The notes beneath the pieces were generated by a model. The model had not been told where the DNA came from. It saw only the letters and a list, made by a program, of their open reading frames with translations, and did no database searches. Of a stretch of DNA of 64,000 nt, positions 42,183 to 50,470 are shown one piece after another (position 1 is the stretch's first letter; the number at the start of each line of letters is the position of its first letter). The stretch lies in contig JADKAF010000001.1 of the NCBI GenBank assembly GCA_016719295.1, positions 1,302,001 through 1,366,000 of the forward strand. Reading direction: 5' to 3'. The position numbers and the translations under genes were made by a program. The DNA is from Planctomycetota bacterium. GTDB lineage: Bacteria; Planctomycetota; UBA1135; JADKAF01.

Positions 42183-44159
42183 GTGACGGTGCCTCTTCCC
42201 GCCGTCACCCCGCCATTCCTCCGCGAGACGCAGATGGGACAGCTCGAAGTCACCGGCGCCCGTGATCCCGAGCGCTACCGCGTGTTCTCGGCGGCGCTGC
42301 TCCGCGACCTCGACGCCTTGGAGCGCCTGCTCGGGCGCGCGGAGCTCTTCGATACGGGGCCGCTGCACATCGGCGCCGAGCAGGAGATGTTCCTGGTGGA
42401 TGCCGAGGGCCGACCGAAGCCGGTGGCACCCGAGGTGCTCGCCGAGCTGAGCGACCCGCGGCTCGTGCCCGAGCTCGCGCGCTTCAATCTGGAGGCGAAC
42501 CTCTCGCCGCGCGTCCTCGGCTCCACCTGTCTCTCCGAGATGGAGCGCGAAGGCGAGGAGCTGGTCGCCCTCGCCGATCGCCACGCGCGGCACCACGGCG
42601 CGCGCGTGCTGCTGATCGGCATCCTGCCCACGATCGAGCGCGGCGATCTCGATCGGCGTTTCCTCTCGCCGAACCCGCGCTACGCCGAGCTCGACGAAGC
42701 GCTGATGCAGCTCCGCGGCGGATCGCTGCGCTGCCATGTGAAGGGCATCGACGAGGTCGATGCGCGCTTCGACAGCTTGATGCCCGAAGCGGCGAACACG
42801 AGCTTCCAGTTCCACTTGCAGACGCGCACGGCCGAGTTCGTACCCACCTACAACTCGGCGCAGCTCGCGATCGCGCCGGTGCTCGCCGCGAGCACCAACT
42901 CGCCGCTCTGGCTCGGAAAGCGCCTCTGGCACGAGACGCGGATCGCCGTTTTCCAGCACACGGCCGACGGCATCTCACGCGGACAGGTCGCGCGCGGCCA
43001 CATGGCTCGCGTGGACTTCGGCACGCGCTGGCTCGAGCACTCGATCCTCGAGCTCTTCCGCGAGGACGTCGCGCGCTTCCGCGTGCTGCTCGCGCGCGCG
43101 GTCGAAGAGGATCCTTTCGCCGCGCTCGCCCGCGGCGAGGCGCCGGCCTTGGCCGCGCTGCGCCTCCACAACGGAACGGTGTGGCGCTGGAACCGCCCTT
43201 GCTACGGCGTCGTCGACGGCAAAGCGCATCTGCGCGTCGAGATGCGCGCGCTGCCCTCCGGCCCCACCGTGATCGACGAGATCGCGAGCAGCGCCCTCTT
43301 CCTCGGCCTCGTGCTCGCGCTGCGCCCCGACGAGCGCAGCTTCACGCGGCGCCTCGACTTCTCCGCTGCACGCGAGAACTTCGTCGCTGCGGCGCGGCAC
43401 GGGCTCGGCGCCGAGCTGCAGTGGATCGACGGGCAGCGCCGCAACGCCGCCGACCTGCTGCTCCAGGAGCTCCTGCCGCTCGCGAGAGCTGGGCTCGCCT
43501 CCGCCGGCATCGAGGCCGGGGACATCGAGCGCTTGCTCGACATCGTGGCCGAGCGCGCGCGCACGCGTCGCACCGGCTCGGCCTGGCTGCTCAGCGCGCA
43601 CGCCGCGCTCGCCGAGGAGCGGACCAGCGGCGAGAAGATGGCCACGCTCGTGCAGACCTCGCTCGCGCGCGCGGCGACGAAAGAGCCGGTGCACACCTGG
43701 GCGCCGCTCGTAGCCGGAGAAGCGGCGCCGTGGTTCCACGGCTATCGCACGCTCGGGCAGTTCATGACGCGCGACCTCTTCACCGTGCGCTCGCACGACC
43801 TCGTCGATCTCGCGGCGGGCATGATGCAATGGCGCAAGATCCGGCACGTGCCGGTCGAGGACGACGAGGGACGCCTCGTCGGGCTGGTGACCGAGCGCGC
43901 GTTTCTGCGCCATGCCATGGAGGCGCTGCGCACGCAGCGCACGACGGCGGTCCAGGTCGCGGAGATCATGACCAAGGAGCTCATCACCGCGTCGCCGGAG
44001 ACGCCGACGCTGGAGGCGATCGAGCTCATGCGCCGCCATCGCATCGGCTGCCTCCCCGTCGTCGAGAACGGCGTGCTCGTCGGGATCGCGACGGAGAAGG
44101 ACTTCCTGCCCGTTGCGGCGCACGCGCTGCGCGAGCGCCTGGAGATCGCAGGAGCGTGA
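42183..44159 (+). CDS. GCS2-type glutamate-cysteine ligase domain fused to two CBS domains
   Basis: The ~658-residue protein starts with a carboxylate-amine ligase domain of the GCS2/YbdK group (LHIGAEQEMFLVD, FNLEANLSPRVL, SFQFHLQTRTAEFVPTYNSA, HLRVEMRALPSGPTVID). From about residue 527 it has two CBS domains (FMTRDLFTVRSHDLVDLA with LVGLVTERAFL, then IMTKELITASPETPTLEAI with LVGIATEKDFL). CBS pairs usually bind adenine nucleotides and could control the ligase. The ligase part probably joins an amino acid to a gamma-carboxyl or similar group; the substrate is unknown. The GTG at 42183 has GAGGATCCC in front; an ATG at 42234 is another possible start. It overlaps the deacylase gene by four bases. 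Confidence 0.82.
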   Translation: MTVPLPAVTPPFLRETQMGQLEVTGARDPERYRVFSAALLRDLDALERLLGRAELFDTGPLHIGAEQEMFLVDAEGRPKPVAPEVLAELSDPRLVPELARFNLEANLSPRVLGSTCLSEMEREGEELVALADRHARHHGARVLLIGILPTIERGDLDRRFLSPNPRYAELDEALMQLRGGSLRCHVKGIDEVDARFDSLMPEAANTSFQFHLQTRTAEFVPTYNSAQLAIAPVLAASTNSPLWLGKRLWHETRIAVFQHTADGISRGQVARGHMARVDFGTRWLEHSILELFREDVARFRVLLARAVEEDPFAALARGEAPALAALRLHNGTVWRWNRPCYGVVDGKAHLRVEMRALPSGPTVIDEIASSALFLGLVLALRPDERSFTRRLDFSAARENFVAAARHGLGAELQWIDGQRRNAADLLLQELLPLARAGLASAGIEAGDIERLLDIVAERARTRRTGSAWLLSAHAALAEERTSGEKMATLVQTSLARAATKEPVHTWAPLVAGEAAPWFHGYRTLGQFMTRDLFTVRSHDLVDLAAGMMQWRKIRHVPVEDDEGRLVGLVTERAFLRHAMEALRTQRTTAVQVAEIMTKELITASPETPTLEAIELMRRHRIGCLPVVENGVLVGIATEKDFLPVAAHALRERLEIAGA

Positions 44160-45322
44160 GCGAGCCGGTGCAGGAGCGTCCGCGAGAACGCATCGTCTTC
44201 GAGGCCGAGGGCGCTTCCGACGGCCCGGTGGTGCTCGTCTGCGCCGCGCTGCACGGCAACGAGGTCGATGGCCTCCTGGCGGCAGAGGCGGTAGCCGACG
44301 CGATCGATCCGCGGCAGCTCCGCGGCAGGCTCGTCGTGTTCGTCGGCAATCGCGGCGCGCACGCGGGTGGTCAGCGCTACTTGGAGCGCGACCTGAATCG
44401 CGCGTTCACCGAGACGCGCGGCGAGCTCTGGCGCCGCGGCGAGCTCGGGCGAGAAGCGGAGGACGGAGAGCAGCGCGAGATCTTGGAGCTCCTGGCGCAG
44501 CGAGTGCCGAGCGACGGTACGCGCGCGGTGCTGCTCGATCTCCACAGCACCTCGGGAGGTGGGCCGCCGTTCGCCGTGTTCGGCGACACGCGCGCCAATC
44601 GCCGGATCGGTCTCGCGCTCGGCATCCCCGCCATCCTGGGATTGGAGGAGGCGATCGACGGCACGCTGCTGGAGTTCCTCGCGCGGCGCGGGCATGTCGC
44701 CGTTTGCGTGGAAGGCGGCAAGATCGGCGAGCCGCAGACGCGAGAGCTGCTCGAGGATGCACTCTGGGTGGCGCTGGTCGAGGCGGGCTCCTTGCGGGCG
44801 AGCGCCGTCTCCGGGCTGTCGGCAGCGCGCGCGCGGCTCCGGGCTGCCGCGGGCGAGCTCCCGCGGGTGCTGGAGATCCGCCATCGCCACGCGCTGCGCG
44901 CCGAGCAGGCGTTTCGCATGCGCCCCGGCTGGAAGGGCTTCGATCGCGTCGCGCGCGGCACCGCGCTGGCCGATGATGCCGCCGGCGCAGTGCGCAGCCC
45001 CGAAGACGGCTTCCTGCTGATGCCGCTCTACCAAGCGCGAGGAGACGATGGCTTCTTCCTCGCACGCGAGGTGCGCAGCATCTGGCTACGTGTCTCCACG
45101 GCGCTGCGCGCGCTGCGCATCGATCGGCTCGTGCCGTTGCTCCCGGGCGTCACGCGCGACGCGGAGGAGCCGGAGACCTTGCTCGCCGATCCGCGCATCG
45201 CGCGCTGGTGGACCGTAGAGATCTTCCACCTGCTCGGCTATCGGCGGCAGCGCGCGCGTCACGCGCTGCTCGCCTTCTCCCGGCGGCGCCCCGGCCATCT
45301 GCCGGCGTTGCCGCTGCGCTGA
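44156..45322 (+). CDS. Succinylglutamate desuccinylase/aspartoacylase-type deacylase
   Basis: The 388-residue protein has the zinc carboxypeptidase-like pattern of the AstE/AspA family: CAALHGNEVDG with the first zinc His and Glu, YLERDLNRAF with the substrate Arg-Asp-Leu-Asn-Arg motif, and LLDLHSTSGGG with the next zinc His. A C-terminal beta domain (GFDRVARGTALADDA and EDGFLLMPLYQ) follows, with a helical tail of ~80 residues. It should remove an acyl or aminoacyl group from an amino acid. Its GTG start overlaps the stop of the ligase gene (GTGA), which implies translational coupling and a shared substrate. Confidence 0.83.
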   Translation: MSEPVQERPRERIVFEAEGASDGPVVLVCAALHGNEVDGLLAAEAVADAIDPRQLRGRLVVFVGNRGAHAGGQRYLERDLNRAFTETRGELWRRGELGREAEDGEQREILELLAQRVPSDGTRAVLLDLHSTSGGGPPFAVFGDTRANRRIGLALGIPAILGLEEAIDGTLLEFLARRGHVAVCVEGGKIGEPQTRELLEDALWVALVEAGSLRASAVSGLSAARARLRAAAGELPRVLEIRHRHALRAEQAFRMRPGWKGFDRVARGTALADDAAGAVRSPEDGFLLMPLYQARGDDGFFLAREVRSIWLRVSTALRALRIDRLVPLLPGVTRDAEEPETLLADPRIARWWTVEIFHLLGYRRQRARHALLAFSRRRPGHLPALPLR

Positions 45323-45323
45323 G

Positions 45324-45490
45324 CTAGTGGGGCGGGGCAGAAGTTCGCTAGGAAAGTTCCGGCGGGTCGGCGCTTGGAGCAAGGAGCGACGACGACAGCA
45401 GGTTCGGGACCTGCCGAGAAAGTCGCAACGAAGCTCCAAGCGCCGAAACGCCGAGAACTAACGACGCGAACTTTTGCTCCGCCCCACTAG
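45324..45490. repeat. 167-bp structured palindrome between convergent genes
   Basis: The outer 25-base arms (45324-45348 and 45466-45490) are inverted copies with three mismatches (CTAGTGGGGCGG at the left outer end, CCGCCCCACTAG at the right). Inside is a perfect 14-bp inverted pair (TCGGCGCTTGGAGC with GCTCCAAGCGCCGA), and the centre has the stem CAGGT-TCGGG-ACCTG. No gene is present. The layered stems suggest a folded RNA, a strong bidirectional terminator or a small non-autonomous mobile element (MITE). Confidence 0.85.
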
Positions 45491-45503
45491 CGCCGAGCGT
45501 GCG

Positions 45504-47792
45504 TCAGCGCTGGCCGTCGGCGCAGACGCGCACGCGCAGACCGGTGGAGCTGGTCACGCCCTGCGGCCCCGCGGCATCGACGCTCACGACCTGCGCGTAG
45601 AGCGTGCCCCCGTCCAGCAAGCCATCGGGAGGCACGGGCGTGTTCCACTCCGCCGCGCCCACGCCGGCTTGGCCCGCGCTGCCTTGCGCGATCGTGGCCA
45701 GCGAGAGGAAGTAGCTCGGGTCGACGAGCAAGGTGATGCCGAGCGCGTTCAGGTTCCCCGGCGCGAACGAGAGCAGCAGCGCCGTCGGAGCCCCGCCGCG
45801 GAGCTGCGTCGCACGCAGAGAGAACGACGCATTACCGAGCACCGGATCGCCCACTTGCGCGAGAGCGGGCGTCGCGCCGCCGCTGCCGGCGACACCTTGC
45901 CCGTAAGCGACCGGCGGCATGCAGTCCGAGAGGAAGAAGATCTCGATATCGTCGAGGTTCCAGCCGCCTCGATTGCCCGAGCCGTCGGTGACGAGCTCGA
46001 AGCGCAGCGTCGCGGAGGTCGAACCGCCGAGGATGAAGTTCAGCGGGAGCACGAGCTCGCGCCAAGCCGTGTCCTGGATCGAGCCCATCGTGGTATTGAA
46101 GAACGCCGGAAGACCGTTGATCAGCAGGCGTGCCTGATCGCGCGAAGCATCCTCGACCGAAAGCCAGCGCCGGAAGCGCAGCTTCAGATCGCGACGCGTG
46201 CCGACGCTGATCACCGGCGACTGGAGGAAGCTCGTGCTGTTCGCGGAGTAGAGGCCGTCGCGGCCGGAGAGCCCGAGGTCGGTGCCCACGCAATTCGACG
46301 GCGAGAAAGCGCTGCTCGGATCGCCGCCGCGCCCAGTCGGAGCACCGAGCTCCCAATCGTCGCGGCCGAAGCTCGCGCCGTGCGTCCAGCCGTTCCAACC
46401 GCCCTCGAAGCGCTCGAGGAAGAGCGAGCGCACGACGCCCACGCGGTACGTGAAGCCGGGCGAGCTGTCGCCCGGCCAGCTCGAGGACGTCCCGACGAAG
46501 TGGAACACGAAGCCGTACTCGACCTCCGCTGGCGCGAGGATCGCCGGCAGAGCGCCCGTGAACTCGCCGATCTGCGCGCCCGAAGCGAGCGATTGCGTCT
46601 GCCAAGCGCCCCCACCGACGCGCCAGCGCACGCTGGCGGATTGCGGCGCGACGCCGGAAGCCGAAGAAGCGCGCACCTGGATCGGATGCGCCTGGTCCTC
46701 GTCCTGCGTATCGCCGAGCGCGGTGTGCGTGACGCTCACCGGATCCGGCCGAACGATGTAGAGGCCGGTCGAGCGATCGCTGCAGTAGATCGCGCCGGAC
46801 GGCTGGTACGGATAGCAGCCCCACTGTCCGTTGTAGCCGCCGGAGACTCCGGGATAGGAGTCGTAGAAGCCCGCCTCGAAGGGCCGGGACGGGTCGGTGA
46901 TGTCGACCAGGCGATAGCCCTCCGTGTAGTAGGCGCAATGAACGAAGTTCCCGACGACGAACGCATTGTGGATGATCGCCGCTGGGTTGGCGTTGTACTC
47001 GGAGAGCTTCACGGGGTTGCGCTTGTCGGAGATGTCCCAGATCGCGAGATGGCCGCCGCCGCTCTCATCGGTGGTGACGGCGATGCGATCATCGGCAGTC
47101 ACGCCGGTATGGTGGGCGAAGGCCCCCGGCGTGCGCACTCGCGAGAGCACGGTCATGGTCGGCAGCGCGGAGACGTCCACGATCCAATACTCGCCCGCGT
47201 TGATGCAGGCCATGTGCGCATAGCCGTTCTGGACGTGTAGGTCGTGGACGTAGGTGTCGTTCCACGTGCGCAAGAGCGTCGGATTCGACGGGTTCTGGCG
47301 GAGATCGATCACCACCACGCCGACGTTCGTGCCGCAGACGTAGCAGATCCCGTTCGGGACATCGATGTTGATGTTGTGCGCGTTGCCCCAGATCGAAGCT
47401 CCCCAAGTGCGCACGAGCACCGGGGCCTGCGGATTGGAGAGATCCACGATCTGCATCCCGCCGCCGCCCTCGGTCACGAGGTAGGCGTAGCTCCCATAGG
47501 TCTTCATGTCGCGCCAGATCGATCCCGGGCCCGCGATGAAGGCGCGCACGATGGGCTGCGTCGGGATCGTGGCATCGATGAACCACGTACCGTTCTGATC
47601 GCCCAGGATCGCGATCTCGTCGCCTGCCGGGCTGCGATAGCCCCAGCAGTCGTTGTAACCCGTGCCGGGATTCACGTTGGCGAGCAACGCGACGCCGTTC
47701 GAGTTCTGCGCGGTCACCGGCGCCGTCGAGACGGCGAGGAGCGCGGTGAAGGCGCAAGCGAAGGCGACGGCGCGACGAGCGGCGGAGAGCAT
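45504..47792 (-). CDS. Secreted LVIVD-repeat (choice-of-anchor B-like) protein
   Basis: The 762-residue protein has a signal peptide (AVAFACAFTALLAVSTAPVTAQ). Residues ~30-390 form LVIVD-type blades with the pattern MQIVDLSNPQAPVLVRTW, GVVVIDLRQNPSNPTLLRTW and AIWDISDKRNPVKLSEY, which fit a beta-propeller. A second part (about 490-640) with LFLERFEGGWNGWTHGASFG and VGTRRDLKLRFRRWL resembles a MAM-like or concanavalin sandwich. The C-terminal ~120 residues (SFSLRATQLRGGAPTALLLSF, then LYAQVVSVDAAGP) are a module found at the end of many secreted proteins of this group. The ATG at 47792 fits the signal peptide. Role unknown; extracellular. Confidence 0.83.
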   Translation of the reverse strand: MLSAARRAVAFACAFTALLAVSTAPVTAQNSNGVALLANVNPGTGYNDCWGYRSPAGDEIAILGDQNGTWFIDATIPTQPIVRAFIAGPGSIWRDMKTYGSYAYLVTEGGGGMQIVDLSNPQAPVLVRTWGASIWGNAHNINIDVPNGICYVCGTNVGVVVIDLRQNPSNPTLLRTWNDTYVHDLHVQNGYAHMACINAGEYWIVDVSALPTMTVLSRVRTPGAFAHHTGVTADDRIAVTTDESGGGHLAIWDISDKRNPVKLSEYNANPAAIIHNAFVVGNFVHCAYYTEGYRLVDITDPSRPFEAGFYDSYPGVSGGYNGQWGCYPYQPSGAIYCSDRSTGLYIVRPDPVSVTHTALGDTQDEDQAHPIQVRASSASGVAPQSASVRWRVGGGAWQTQSLASGAQIGEFTGALPAILAPAEVEYGFVFHFVGTSSSWPGDSSPGFTYRVGVVRSLFLERFEGGWNGWTHGASFGRDDWELGAPTGRGGDPSSAFSPSNCVGTDLGLSGRDGLYSANSTSFLQSPVISVGTRRDLKLRFRRWLSVEDASRDQARLLINGLPAFFNTTMGSIQDTAWRELVLPLNFILGGSTSATLRFELVTDGSGNRGGWNLDDIEIFFLSDCMPPVAYGQGVAGSGGATPALAQVGDPVLGNASFSLRATQLRGGAPTALLLSFAPGNLNALGITLLVDPSYFLSLATIAQGSAGQAGVGAAEWNTPVPPDGLLDGGTLYAQVVSVDAAGPQGVTSSTGLRVRVCADGQR

Positions 47793-47894
47793 GGGGCGGA
47801 GGCTCCGTGTGGGGACGGGAGTCGGAATGGCTCGAGCCAATCTACCCGTCCCCAACGCGGAGCAGGAAGTGCCCGCCGCTCGAATGCGCCGCGA

Positions 47895-48671
47895 TCAGTA
47901 CTTGAAGCCGAGCGTCTTGCCCTCTCCCTTCGCCCACTCCTTGTAGAACTTCTTCTCCTTGAACTCGACGCCGGTGAGCTCCTTCAGCGCCTTCGCGACG
48001 TCGAGGCGCCAGACGTCCCACTTCTTCCAGCGCATCTCCCAGTACGAGGCCGGGGGATTCGCGCCGTCATCGACGTTCTCGGGGATCGGCTCGTTCAGGT
48101 TGTCGACGAAGAGGCGGAAGGCGCGCTTCTCCTTGCCCTTGCCGAAGAGCCGGACGATGCGCTGCTGCACGGCGGGTGGCGTCGAGTCCTTGTCGAAGAG
48201 CGGCGCGAGGATGTCGAAGTGGGCGGGGTCATAGGCCTCGAAGAGCAGCGCGTCGAGCAAGGCGAGCAACACCACCTGCTGCTCCTCGCCCTGCAGCCCC
48301 TTCAGGCATGCGGCGATTCCGGCCTTCGCCTTCGCGCCGTCCTGTCGCCCCAGCGCTTTCGCCGCATCCGCGCGAACGATCGGATTGGGATCGGCCAGCA
48401 CGACTTTCTGCAGCTCCACCGCAAGGCGATCGCTGCGGTGCGTGGAGAGCTTCTTCACCGCTTCGAGTCGCCGTCCGAGGTCGGCCGACTTGCTGTAGAG
48501 GCGCTTGAACTCGGAGACGCGCTCGGCGGCCCCCTTGTCGTCGAGCGCCGGCAGCGGCGCCGGCGGCTCGTCGGGCTTCGGTGCCGGAGCAGGCTGTTGG
48601 GTCAGCGCGACGGAGCAGAGCAGCGTGCTCAGGGCGAGAGCGGCGCTGGGCTTGCGTCGAAGGAAGTGCAT
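47895..48671 (-). CDS. Secreted HEAT-repeat protein
   Basis: The 258-residue protein has a signal peptide (PSAALALSTLLCSVALTQQ), a Pro-rich linker (PAPAPKPDEPPAPLP), and HEAT-like helices (LAVELQKVVLADPNPIVRADA, LLALLDALLFEAYD). It ends in ELTGVEFKEKKFYKEWAKGEG, a tail like that of the HEAT-VWA proteins upstream. The ATG at 48671 has TGAGGAG in front. It is the last gene of a three-gene minus-strand unit, 53 nt downstream of the HEAT-VWA gene at 48725. Role unknown; probably a periplasmic binding scaffold. Confidence 0.78.
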   Translation of the reverse strand: MHFLRRKPSAALALSTLLCSVALTQQPAPAPKPDEPPAPLPALDDKGAAERVSEFKRLYSKSADLGRRLEAVKKLSTHRSDRLAVELQKVVLADPNPIVRADAAKALGRQDGAKAKAGIAACLKGLQGEEQQVVLLALLDALLFEAYDPAHFDILAPLFDKDSTPPAVQQRIVRLFGKGKEKRAFRLFVDNLNEPIPENVDDGANPPASYWEMRWKKWDVWRLDVAKALKELTGVEFKEKKFYKEWAKGEGKTLGFKY

Positions 48672-48724
48672 GGTGGACTCCTCAGGGGAAGGAGCTGGGA
48701 GGGAGCGTACGAGTTTCGTGGGCC

Positions 48725-50461
48725 TCACTCGATGTGCACGTGCCGGCCGCCGTTCTCGGTGGCGAGGCGCTTCATGAACACCGTGTCGTTCACGTCGCCG
48801 AAGGTGATCGTGTGGATCACGACTTGGCTCAGCTGGTTGCGCTCGCGTACGTGGCGCAGGATCTCCTCGGGGTCGATCACCGGGCCGACCGTCGGGGCGC
48901 CGTCGGAGAGCATGTAGATCGTATCGAACTCGGTCTCGTAGTAGCGATCGCGCAGGCCGCGTCCGGCGGCGCCGAGCGCCGCTTGCATCGCGTCCCAGAC
49001 GTTCGTCGCACCGGCCGGAGCGGTGAGGCGCAGGAAGGTCACGAGCTCGGTCTTCGCGCGATCATCGAGAGTCAGCATCGGCGGCCGATCGTCCTTGCCC
49101 ATCTTCCAGACGCGCACGTCGTCGCTGAAGAAGATGAGGTTCGCCTGCGTGTCCGGGGGTAGCGAGAGCACGAGGCGCTCGAGCTCCTTCTGCACGATCG
49201 CGAACTTGGTGTCGTTGGCCGCGAGGTTCGCGTACTTGCCCTTCAGGTTCGCGGGCTCGAGCATCGAGCCGCTGCGGTCCACGACGAAGAGCACGCGCTT
49301 CGACTTCACGTCGATGTTGAAGTAGCGCAGGTACTGCGAGTCCCCCTCGCTCTGCTTCGGCGCCTTGGCCGCGTCGAGGATCACCATCGAGCTGCCGTTC
49401 TTCTTCCAGAACTCCTCCCAGGCGCCGATCTGATCGCCGGGGATCTCCTGCCCGGTGAGCGAGTAGAGCGCCTCCTGCAGCCCCCCCATCACCTGCGCGG
49501 TCTTCTCCTTGGCGAGGCGGGCCTTCTCGGCCTTCAGCCCTTCGATCAGGTAGGGCACGGCGAGGCGCGTGCGCAAGCGCAGGAGGCAGCTCGAAGCGGC
49601 CTGACGGAGCTGCCAGGACTTGTCCTGCACGAGGCGCTGCCCCACGGCATCGACGACCTGCGTACCCAGACCGGCCGGCTCGCTCTTCCGCTCCGCGCCC
49701 TTCAGCGTCTCGTCGAGGAAGGGCCGCGCAGCACCGGCGAGCGCGTGGATCGCGCCGAGCTTCACCGGCAGATCGCCGGTCTTCAGCGCGCCGAGCAGGA
49801 CGGTCACGAGCTCGGGATCTCCGCCGGGGAGGGTCGCCAACGCGCGAACCACCTCGAGCTGGACCGGCGCTTCGCGCACGGCGGCCAGCGCGAGCAGACG
49901 CGAGCGCGCGCCGTCCCCGCCCATCATGCCGAGCACCTCGATCGCCGCCAGACGCGGGTCGTCGGCCTCGGTCTTGCCGCGCTTCGCGAGCTGCTGATCC
50001 AAGAACGGCAGCAGCACCGCGGGATCGAGCTTCGCGAGCCCTTCGCGCGCGCCCGTGCGCAGGAACCACGGTTGATTGCGGATCATCAGCGCGCCCTGAT
50101 CCGCCGCAGCATCGACCTCGTACATGGCCGCCTTCCACAGGCGCTGCGCGGCGTCCATCCCGCCCGGCTTCGCGATGAGGCGCTTCACCAGAGCGAGGTA
50201 CTCCTCGCGCTTCGCCGCCGCGCGCTTGCCGTCGCTGGCCTGGCCATGCAGGTCGACGACGCCTTTCTCGAGCTCGCTCCAGAAAGCCGTCCACGCGCCG
50301 AGCGCGGCGGTCAGCTCGGGATCGGCCGGCGGCTCCTCCTGCGCGGGCTTCTTGCCGCGCTGCGCGCCGAGCGGGGCGGCGACGAGCGCGCAAGCGAGCG
50401 CGAGCGCGAGGCCGCGCGCGAGTGACCGAAGACAATCAGCAGCGAACGACGATCGGGACAT
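48725..50461 (-). CDS. Secreted HEAT-repeat/VWA protein (copy A)
   Basis: The 578-residue protein has a signal peptide (LARGLALALACALVAAPLGAQ). The first ~370 residues are HEAT-like (AAIEVLGMMGGDGARSRLLAL, VKLGAIHALAGAARPFLDE), ending in SLTGQEIPGDQIGAWEEFW. A VWA domain follows from about residue 385 (KRVLFVVDRSGSM), with NLIFFSDDVRVWKM, GATNVWDAMQAAL and TIYMLSDGAPTVG, so the metal site (DxSxS, Thr, Asp) is complete. It ends in ENGGRHVHIE. The upstream gene at 50471 is a paralogue with the same layout. The ATG at 50461 is chosen; a GTG two codons earlier is also possible. Confidence 0.82.
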   Translation of the reverse strand: MSRSSFAADCLRSLARGLALALACALVAAPLGAQRGKKPAQEEPPADPELTAALGAWTAFWSELEKGVVDLHGQASDGKRAAAKREEYLALVKRLIAKPGGMDAAQRLWKAAMYEVDAAADQGALMIRNQPWFLRTGAREGLAKLDPAVLLPFLDQQLAKRGKTEADDPRLAAIEVLGMMGGDGARSRLLALAAVREAPVQLEVVRALATLPGGDPELVTVLLGALKTGDLPVKLGAIHALAGAARPFLDETLKGAERKSEPAGLGTQVVDAVGQRLVQDKSWQLRQAASSCLLRLRTRLAVPYLIEGLKAEKARLAKEKTAQVMGGLQEALYSLTGQEIPGDQIGAWEEFWKKNGSSMVILDAAKAPKQSEGDSQYLRYFNIDVKSKRVLFVVDRSGSMLEPANLKGKYANLAANDTKFAIVQKELERLVLSLPPDTQANLIFFSDDVRVWKMGKDDRPPMLTLDDRAKTELVTFLRLTAPAGATNVWDAMQAALGAAGRGLRDRYYETEFDTIYMLSDGAPTVGPVIDPEEILRHVRERNQLSQVVIHTITFGDVNDTVFMKRLATENGGRHVHIE

Positions 50462-50470
50462 CGACACTTC

